Made by a program: the position numbers and the translations under genes. The notes under the pieces were generated by a model. It saw only the letters and a list, made by a program, of their open reading frames with translations. It was not told the origin of the DNA and made no database searches. This document shows positions 56,006 through 64,000 of a stretch of DNA of 64,000 bases, one piece after another (the stretch's first letter is position 1; every line of letters begins with the position of its first letter). Where the stretch lies: assembly GCF_032854445.1 (NCBI RefSeq), contig NC_088305.1, positions 26,126,628 through 26,190,627 on the forward strand, read 5' to 3'. This DNA is from Liolophura sinensis (Eukaryota > Mollusca > Polyplacophora > Chitonida > Chitonidae).

Positions 56006-56006
56006 C

Positions 56007-56133
56007 CTGGATTCCCGAGACGATGTGGCGGGTTTGGCGTCTACAAAATAAACACCTGTAGTACCTCTTAGTTCCGGGTTTACTGCACAGGTCAGTGAGG
56101 TTGCTGAACCTTGGTACAGATTCCGGACTACAC
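56007..56133 (-). CDS. Short-chain dehydrogenase, penultimate exon
   Basis: Acceptor CACATAG| at 56134, donor TCCAG|GTAAGC. Read in phase from the previous exon it gives GVVRNLYQGSATSLTCAVNP then ELRGTTGVYFVDAKPATSSRE. Retinol dehydrogenases have G..T..Y.A..PEL.G..G.YF.DC........ at this position. Starts with two bases that complete Gly with the G left by exon 60857. Confidence 0.82.
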
Positions 56134-56559
56134 CTATGTGCAAGTAAAAAAAGAGAATTTTCCGAAATTTAATTGATTTCAGAGAACATGCAGAGTTACG
56201 GGGTTTTTAATTCAGGTACTAGTGCATAACAGCAGTAAGATAGGCCTACAGGAAATGTACCACATCCGCATAGTGCTGTATACAGTTACCGGGCAGTGCA
56301 ACTTGAAGATGTTTTAAACAACCAAGCAATGTGCGGGAAGTTTTTCTGTCCAGAACTATTTAAATAGCGTGCGGTAACGAAGTCCTGCTAGGTAATTAAC
56401 GTCTTTGATGTGAGGAAGTCGGCCTACAATAAAACTTTTTAAACAAATGACATCTCACCATACAATCTTTCAAAAGACAGACTGTGCTTTTAATCTTCAG
56501 TATGTATGTTATGACAACCTTATGGAACGTAAGTACGGTGTTTAAAGTAATAACAAATG
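56134..56559. other. Dehydrogenase intron sequence
   Basis: Unique-looking intron between the 56007 exon and the 46-bp satellite; no other feature. Confidence 0.5.
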
Positions 56560-59500
56560 AAAATTTATCAACATGAATACCATAAAAGATTACAGCTAGA
56601 AGAGTGGAATTTATCATTATGAATGACATAATAGATTACAGCTAGAAGAGTGGAATTTATCAGTATAAATAACATAAAAGATCACAGCTAGAAGAGTGAA
56701 ATTTATCAGCATGAATAACATAATAGATTACAGCTAGAAGAGTGAAATTTATCAGCATCAATAACATAATAGATTACACCCAGAAGAGTGGAATTTACAG
56801 TGTGAATAACATAAAAGATTACAGCTAGGAGAGTGGAATTTATCAGCATGAATAACATAAAAGATTACAGCTAGAGGGGTGGAATTTATCAGTATGAATA
56901 ACATAAAAGATTACAGCTAGGAGAGTGGAATTTATCAGTATGAATACCATAAAAGATTACAGCTAGAGGAGTGGAATTTATCAGTATGAATACCATAAAA
57001 GATTACAGCTAGAAGAGTGGAATTTATCAGTATGAATACCATAAAAGATTACAGCTAGAGGAGTGGAATTTATCAGTATGAATACCATAAAAGATTACAG
57101 CTAGAAGAGTGGAATTTATCAGTATGAATACCATAAAAGATTACAGCTAGGAGAGTGGAATTTATCAGTATGAATACCATAAAAGATTACAGCTAGAAGA
57201 GTGGAATTTATCAGTATGAATACCATAAAAGATTACAGCTAGAAGACTGGAATTTATCAGTATGAATACCATAAAAGATTACAGCTAGGAGAGTGGAATT
57301 TATCAGTATGAATACCATAAAAGATTACAGCTAGAAGAGTGGAATTTATCAGTATGAATACAATAAAAGATTACAGCTAGAAGACTGGAATTTATCAGTA
57401 TGAATACCATAAAAGATTACAGCAAGAAGAGTGGAATTTATCATTATGAATACCATAAAAGATTACAGCTAGAAGAGTGGAATTTATCATTATGAATACC
57501 ATAAAAGATTACAGCTAGGAGAGTGGAATTTATCAGTATGAATACCATAAAAGATTACAGCTTGGAGAGTGGAATTTATCAGTATGAATACCATAAAAGA
57601 TTACAGCTAGAGGAGTGGAATTTATCAGTATGAATACCATAAAAGATTACAGCTAGGAGAGTGAAATTTATCAGTATGAATACCATAAAAGATTACAGCT
57701 AGGCGAGTGGAATTTATCAGTATGAATACCATAAAAGATTACAGCTAGAAGAGTGGAATTTATCAGTATGAATACCATAAAAGATTACAGCTAAAAGAGT
57801 GGAATTTATCAGTATGAATACCATAAAAGATTACAGCTAGGAGAGTGGAATTTATCAGTATGAATACCATAAAAGATTACAGCTAGAAGAGTGGAATTTA
57901 TCAGTATGAATAACATAATAGATCACAGCTAGGAGAGTGAAATTTATCACCATCAATAACATAATAGATTACACCCAGAAGAGTGGAATTTACAGTGTGA
58001 ATAACATAAAAGATTACGGCCAGACAAGTGGAATTTATCAGTATGAATACCATAAAAGATTACAGCTAGAAGAGTGGAATTTATCAGTATGAATACCATA
58101 AAAGATTACAGCTAGAAGACTGGAATTTATCAGTATGAATACCATAAAAGATTACAGCTAGAAGAGTGGAATTTATCAGTATGAATAACATAATAGATTA
58201 CACCCAGAAGAGTGGAATTTACAGTGTGAATAACATAAAAGATTACGGCCAGACAAGTGGAATTTATCAGTATGAATAACATAAAAGATTACAGCTAGAA
58301 GAGTGGAATTTATCAGTATGAATACCATAAAAGATTACAGCTAGGAGAGTGGAATTTATCAGTATGAATACCATAAAAGATTACAGCTAGGAGAGTGGAA
58401 TTTATCAGTATGAATACCATAAAAGATTACAGCTAGGAGAGTGGAATTTATCAGTATGAATACCATAAAAGATTACAGCTAGGAGAGTGGAATTTATCAG
58501 TATGAATACCATAAAAGATTACAGCTAGGAGAGTGGAATTTATCAGTATGAATACCATAAAAGATTACAGCTCGAAGAGTGGAATTTATCAGTATGAATA
58601 CCATAAAAGATTACAGCTAGGAGAGTGGAATTTATCAGTATGAATACCATAAAAGATTACAGCTAGGAGAGTGGAATTTATCAGTATGAATACCATAAAA
58701 GATTACAGCTAGAAGAGTGGAATTTATCAGTATGAATACCATAAAAGATTACAGCTAGGAGAGTGGAATTTATCAGTATGAATACCATAAAAGATTACAG
58801 CTAGGAGAGTGGAATTTATCAGTATGAATACCATAAAAGATTACAGCTAGGAGAGTGGAATTTATCAGTATGAATACCATAAAAGATTACAGCTAGGCGA
58901 GTGGAATTTATCAGTATGAATACCATAAAAGATTACACCTAGAGGAGTGGAATTTATCAGTATGAATAACATAACAAATTACAGCTAGGAGAGTGGAATT
59001 TATCATTATGAATACAATAAAAGATTACAGCTAGGAGAGTGGAATTTATCAGTATGAATAACATAAAAGATTACAGCTAGGAGAGTGGAATTTATCATTA
59101 TGAATACCATAAAAGATTACAGCTAGGAGAGTGGAATTTATCAGTATGAATACCATAAAAGATTACAGCTAGAGGAGTGGAATTTATCAGTATGAATAAC
59201 ATAACAAATTACAGCTAGGAGAGTGGAATTTATCATTATGAATACCATAAAAGATTACAGCTAGGAGAGTGGAATTTATCAGTATGAATAACATAAAAGA
59301 TTACAGCTAGGAGAGTGGAATTTATCATTATGAATACCATAAAAGATTACAGCTAGGCGAGTGGAATTTATCAGTATGAATACCATAAAAGATTACAGCT
59401 AGAGGAGTGGAATTTATCAGTATGAATAACATAACAAATTACAGCTAGGAGAGTGGAATTTATCATTATGAATACCATAAAAGATTACAGCTAGGAGAGT

Positions 59501-60510
59501 GGAATTTATCAGTATTAATAACATAAAAGATTACAGCTAGGAGAGTGGAATTTATCAGTATGAATAACATAAAAGATTACAGCTAGGAGAGTGGAATTTA
59601 TCAGTATGAATACCATAAAAGATTACAGCTAGGAGAGTGGGATTTATCAGTATGAATACCATAAAAGATTACAGCTAGAAGAGTGGGATTTATCAGTATG
59701 AATAACATAAAAGATTACAGCTAGAAGAGTGGAATTATCAGTATGAATAACATAATAGATCACAGCTAGAGGAGTGGAATTTATCAGTATGAATACCATA
59801 AAAGATTACAGCTAGAAGAGTGGAATTTATCAGTATGAACAACACAAAAGATTACAGCTAGAAGAGTGGAATTTACCAGCATGAATAACATAAAAGATCA
59901 CAGCTAGGAGAGTGGGATTTATCAGTATGAATAACATAAAAGATTACAGCCAGAAGAGTGGAATTTATCAGTATGAACAACACAAAAGATTACAGCCAGA
60001 AGAGTGGAATTTATCAGTATGAACAACACAAAAGATTACAGCCAGAAGAGTGGAATTTATCAGTATGAATACCATAAAAGATTACAGCTCGAAGAGTGGG
60101 ATTTATCAGTATGAATAACATAAAAGATTACAGCTAGTAGACTGGAATTTATCAGTTTGAATAACATAAAAGATAACAGCTTGAAGAGTGGAATTTAACA
60201 GTATGAATAACATAAAAGATTACAGCCAGAAGAGTGGAATTTATCAGTATGAACAACACAAAAGATTACAGCAAGAAGAGTGGAATTTATCAGTATGAAC
60301 AACACAAAAGATTACAGCCAGAAGAGTGGAATTTATCAGTATGAATACCATAAAAGATTACAGCTCGAAGAGTGGGATTTATCAGTATGAATAACATAAA
60401 AGATTACAGCTAGAAGACTGGAATTTATCAGTTTGAATAACATAAAAGATAACAGCTTGAAGAGTGGAATTTAACAGTATGAATAACATAAAAGATTACA
60501 GCTAGAAGAG
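56560..60510. repeat. 46-bp satellite array, about 85 copies
   Basis: Units of ATAAAAGATTACAGCTAGAA then GAGTGGAATTTATCAGTATGAATACC repeat head to tail for about 3.95 kb. Variants (AATAACATAAT, ACACCCAGAAG, AACAACACA) cluster, so neighbouring blocks were copied together. The array lies wholly in one intron of the dehydrogenase gene. Confidence 0.97.
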
Positions 60511-60856
60511 TGAAATCAGCCCGGCCACCACAATGTGATACTTCGCAAATACTTCTATGGTCATGTAACATTCCAATAAAAAATTCTCTGATTATAGAAA
60601 ATTTACGGCAAATAAATGATTAAAAGACCCCTTTCTCCCTATTCCTCAACCATTTAATTATTCCTGAAAAAACGATGTAGGCCCGGCTATAAACTGCATG
60701 CACAGCTATTTAAGCTTCGTATCACTTTATTTCCATATACTGATCAAAGTATTCCAACAAATATCTGTTATATCTAATTTAATATACTAATGTATTGTTT
60801 GACAGGGGGCAAACCAGTCTCTGATCAATATGGGAGCATGGCAAAAGTTTTCTTAC

Positions 60857-61007
60857 CAAATAATCTGCCAACTGTGTAAATGTGCTTGTAATAAAATCGA
60901 TCTTGGAAATTTCTGGAAAGCTCTGAGTCAACGATGCCCGGATGTAGTGCCGTCACTGTGATGTTACTGCCTTGCAGACGACGAACCATGGAATACATCT
61001 GCATAAT
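60857..61007 (-). CDS. Short-chain dehydrogenase, exon with HPG motif
   Basis: Acceptor TTCCTTTTGCAG| at 61008, 151 nt, donor TTTG|GTAAGA. Reads IMQMYSMVRRLQGSNITVTA, LHPGIVDSELSRNFQDR and a hydrophobic IYTVGRLF tail. SDR retinol dehydrogenases have (L)F...L.RRL.G..(V/I)TV..LHPG.V.(T)EL here; the PG loop contacts the nicotinamide. It starts at phase 0 directly after KMYQ of the previous exon. Confidence 0.85.
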
Positions 61008-61045
61008 CTGCAAAAGGAAAACAAATTCCGTTTTTTATTGTTTAT

Positions 61046-61156
61046 AAATGTAGAAATGTGGTTATAAATGTAGAAATGTGGTTATAAATGTAGAAATGTG
61101 GTTATAAATGTAGAAATGTGGTTATAAATGTAGAAATGTGGTTATAAATGTAGATT
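61046..61156. repeat. 20-bp minisatellite in a dehydrogenase intron
   Basis: Six copies of TGTAGAAATGTGGTTATAAA. Confidence 0.96.
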
Positions 61157-61589
61157 TTATGCCATTGATAAGCCTTGGAACCGCGTCACGAATATGAGAA
61201 TGTCTCATTATTAGGGAAATTGACAACTTTTATTTGACATGTTTGAAGCAGCCGCAAACGTCCGACGTTCATTCACCTTATCTTATAACATTGTCACAAA
61301 ATTCAAGCCAAAGGAATTTAATCGGAGTATCCTTGTAAACTGCTTTTCACGCGTCTAACAATTTTCACTTGTTCGTGACATCGCCAAGTCCGTTCTGATA
61401 CTCACCAATCAGGTCGATGCTTACCAAGCCAAACTCAGAACAGGAAAGAATTTATATTGTGGTTGGTACATCGTCTTATGGTAAAGAATCAACCATAAAC
61501 TTTCTAGAGCAAAATATTTTATTTCTAGCTGTGTTTGAATTTTATGCACAAATCTTGAGTTTGTACCTTGCCAAAGGTTGGTGCTTTAC
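61157..61589. other. Dehydrogenase intron sequence
   Basis: No further feature. Confidence 0.5.
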
Positions 61590-61690
61590 TCCACACATTT
61601 CTACCTCTCCCACAATAATGCTGGCTGCTGTCCTATAAGAGAAAAATTCTTGAGTACGGCGTAAAACACCAATCAAATAAATAAATACCG
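61590..61690 (+). mobile_element. SINE family A (3' part) in the intron
   Basis: AATAATGCTGGCTGCTGTCC, TTCTTGAGTACGGCGTAAAA and a CACCAATCAAATAAATAAAT tail, inserted antisense to the gene. Confidence 0.9.
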
Positions 61691-61790
61691 GTAAATATAC
61701 TAATTCGACACATTAATTACCCTTTGTATGCATTTCATTTCTTGAGGTTATCCTTTCATACTTCAACACTAGATGCTTCAGTGAACTCAC

Positions 61791-61985
61791 CTGGTACATC
61801 TTGGAGTTGCCGTAGTACTTCATTCTGTTGAAATTGCTCACCTCCTTGCCTTGTATCGTGCTCATGCAAAAGCTTGCGAACTTGTGAGCAATGCTAGAGA
61901 CGAGGATAATCCGACAGTCGTCACCTGACCTCTTCATGACCGGTAACAGGTGAGCCATGATGAGAAACTGACTCAGATAGTTCAC
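61791..61985 (-). CDS. Short-chain dehydrogenase, catalytic exon
   Basis: Acceptor CTTCTGCACAG| at 61986, exactly 65 codons, donor CCAG|GTGAGT. Reads VNYLSQFLIMAHLLPVMKRS, CRIILVSSIAHKF (catalytic Ser of VSS) and YYGNSKMYQ, giving the SDR Y-x3-K pair. The family pattern VN.LG.FLL...LL..(L)..S...RI(V)NVSS.A... and Y..SK is clear. These enzymes reduce or oxidise retinoid-like or lipid aldehydes with NADP(H). The N-terminal TGxxxGxG nucleotide-binding exon lies beyond the window or in unresolved sequence. Confidence 0.87.
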
Positions 61986-62365
61986 CTGTGCAGAAGACAT
62001 AACACAAAAGTGGGTTATGAACTGACTTATATAGTTCACCAGTGGCGAAGACAATAAGCAAACGTGTTATGAACTGACTAAGGTAGTTCAACTGCGGCGA
62101 AAACATAAAGCAAAGGTGAGTCATGAATTGACTTAGGTACTTCACCTGCGGGGAAGACATAAAATAAACGTATATCATGAACTGACTGAGGTAGTTCACC
62201 TGCGGGGAGGACATAAACTACACGTAAGTCATGTACTGTCTTGGGAAATTCACCTGCGCGGAGGTGTCGTGAATTGAATCAGGTAGGTCACTTGCTGGGG
62301 ACGAGATAAAACAAACATGAGAAACAAATATTAGTCATAGGTAGTTCACCTGCGGAGAAGACTTA
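61986..62365. repeat. Minisatellite built from the exon's own 3' splice site
   Basis: On the minus strand, copies of TCTTCCCCGCAGGTGAACTA then CCTCAGTCAGTTCATGA recur about every 53-55 bases upstream of the true acceptor at 61986. They match the end of the intron plus the first eight codons (VNYLSQF.) of the catalytic exon. At least four copies (about 62088, 62142, 62196, 62352) keep the CAG acceptor; others have lost it. Confidence 0.85.
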
Positions 62366-62805
62366 AAGTAAAAGAAAGCTAAAATATGAACTAAGGTCCA
62401 CCATACAGACAACTTAACACTATGCACAAGTATACTTTGTTTTAATCTTTTATAGTTTTCTTTGTGCAGAGAGTTAAAACCGTTTAACCCTCTGAATCTA
62501 AAGTGACTTTGTGGACCATACTATCAGAGTTTATGACCTCACCGAAGGTTTTTCCCATGAGTAAAAGATTACTGAAATAATGTTCTCAAAAATTCTTTCC
62601 TTCTGATGAACATCGGGGAAAAAAGGTGATGTGACGTCAGAGTTCCTAAATACAGTCAGTACAGCCCATAAAGTAAGCCATAAAGGTCAAAATTTTGAAT
62701 GCCTTTCAACTCTCTTTAAAAAGTCGACCACACTGGTGGTCATACTCGTGCATACCTGCCGCCGGTGAGCCGCAAGAGTTGTTGCTCATTGGCAAAAACT
62801 CCAAC
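62366..62805. other. Intron or upstream region, no exon seen
   Basis: I looked for a TGxxxGxG-encoding dehydrogenase exon on the minus strand and did not find one. Confidence 0.45.
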
Positions 62806-64000
62806 TCCATTATTATAATAATAATAATGATAAAGCCAACACTGAGGCGATCGTGGAGGAGGAATTATTATAATAATAATAATGCTAAAGCCAACACTGA
62901 GGCGGTCGTGGAGGAGGAATTATTATAATAATAATAATGCTAAAACCAACACTGAGGCGGTCGTGGAGGAGGAATTATTATAATAATAATAATGCTAAAA
63001 CCAACACTGAGGCGGTCCGTGGAGGAGGAATTATTATAATAATAATAATGCTAAAACCAACACTGAGGCGGTCGTGGAGGAGGAATTATTATAATAATAA
63101 TAATGCTAAAACCACACTGAGGCGGTCGTGGAGGAGGAATTATTATAAATAATAATAATGCTAAAACCAACATTGAGGCGGTCGTGGAGGAGGAATTATT
63201 ATAATAACGATAATGCTAAAGCCAACATTGAGGCGGTCGTGGAGAAGGAATTATTATAATAATGCTAAAGCCAACACTGAGGCGGTCGTGGAGGAGAAAT
63301 TATTATTATAATATTAATAATGCTAAAGCCAACATTGAGGCGGTCGTGGAGGAGGAATTATTATAATAATAATAATGCTAAAACCAACATTGAGGCGGTC
63401 GTGGAGGAGGAATTATTATAATAACGATAATGCTAAAGCCAACATTGAGGCGGTCGTGGAGAAGGAATTATTATAATAATGCTAAAGCCAACACTGAGGC
63501 GGTCGTGGAGGAGAAATTATTATTATAATATTAATAATGCTAAAGCCAACATTGAGGCGGTCGTGGAGGAGGAATTATTATAATAATAATAATGCTAAAG
63601 ACAGCATTGAGGCGGTCGTGGAGGAGGAATTATTATAATAATGCTAAAGCCAACATAGAGGCGGCCGTGGAGGAGGAATTATTATAATAATAATAATGCT
63701 AAAGCCAACACTGAGGTGATCGTGGAGGAGGAATTATTATTATAATAATAATGCTAAAGCCAGCATTGAGGCGGTCGTGGAGGAGGAATTATAATAATAA
63801 TAATAATGCTAAAACCAACATTGAGGCGGTCGTGGAGGAGGAAATATTATAATAATGCTAAAGCCAACATTGAGGCGGTCGTGGAGGAGGAATTATTATA
63901 ATAATAATAATGCTAAAGCCAACACTGAGGCGGTCGTGAGAAGGAATTATTATTATAATAATAATAATGCTAAAGCCAACACTGAGGCGGTCGTGGAGGA
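62806..64000. repeat. About 54-bp minisatellite running off the window
   Basis: Units contain ATGCTAAARCCAACACTGAG, GCGGTCGTGGAGGAGGAATT and an ATTATAATAATAATA stretch of variable length. At least 20 copies; length changes are confined mostly to the TAA/TAT part. Confidence 0.96.

Noticed and set aside
56560-60510. CRISPR-like regular repeat array
   Set aside because: Units are contiguous, with no unique spacers; this is a eukaryotic satellite in an intron.

Overview
This is eukaryotic nuclear DNA, almost certainly from a marine lophotrochozoan invertebrate and most likely a mollusc. Coding sequence is sparse and split by GT-AG introns. There are many truncated copies of a tRNA-derived SINE whose 3' end reads like GTAAAACACCAATCAAATAAAT, along with other SINE-like families, Tc1/mariner and PIF/Harbinger DNA transposons, and abundant mini- and microsatellites. 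Nothing resembles a bacterial operon, CRISPR array or organelle genome. Species, product names and splice forms are read by eye from translations, with no database search.

0-7.7 kb. The first coding exon of tubulin-folding cofactor A lies on the minus strand at 1.33-1.38 kb. It is followed by a compact minus-strand group of unusual genes sharing one promoter type rich in inverted CCAAT boxes: a frame-disrupted C2H2 zinc-finger exon (2.3-2.6 kb), two paralogous 15-codon first exons (3.26 and 4.13 kb), and a gene for a PC4-like (p15 coactivator-type) protein (4.8-6.85 kb). The PC4-like gene has two phase-compatible alternative 3' exons, one of which encodes a RHIM-like tail. Its promoter is a 245-bp tandem duplication next to a near-perfect hairpin with CRE sites and a cUUCGg loop.

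7.7-33 kb. Mostly SINE fragments, tandem repeats and unexplained AT-rich DNA, with one convincing protein gene: a 589-codon orphan at 21.0-22.8 kb, preceded by a 13-codon upstream ORF. Two weak candidate exons lie at 15.66 and 16.6 kb.

34-52 kb. Remains of SLC23-type nucleobase/ascorbate transporter genes on the plus strand. One long copy runs from 34.0 to 43.3 kb and carries frameshifts and a stop. One of its exons was split by a 22-bp minisatellite grown from its own coding sequence, and a complete 3.66-kb Harbinger transposon then inserted into that minisatellite. Further SLC23 exons lie at 47.1 kb and 50.4-51.7 kb. A decayed Tc1 element sits at 44.85-46.34 kb.

52-64 kb. The last four exons of a minus-strand short-chain dehydrogenase (retinol dehydrogenase-like) gene join in phase. 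One intron holds about 4 kb of a 46-bp satellite. The intron upstream of the first visible exon holds a minisatellite made of repeated copies of that exon's own 3' splice site. The window ends inside another tandem array (62.8-64.0 kb), so the 5' exons of this gene are not visible.
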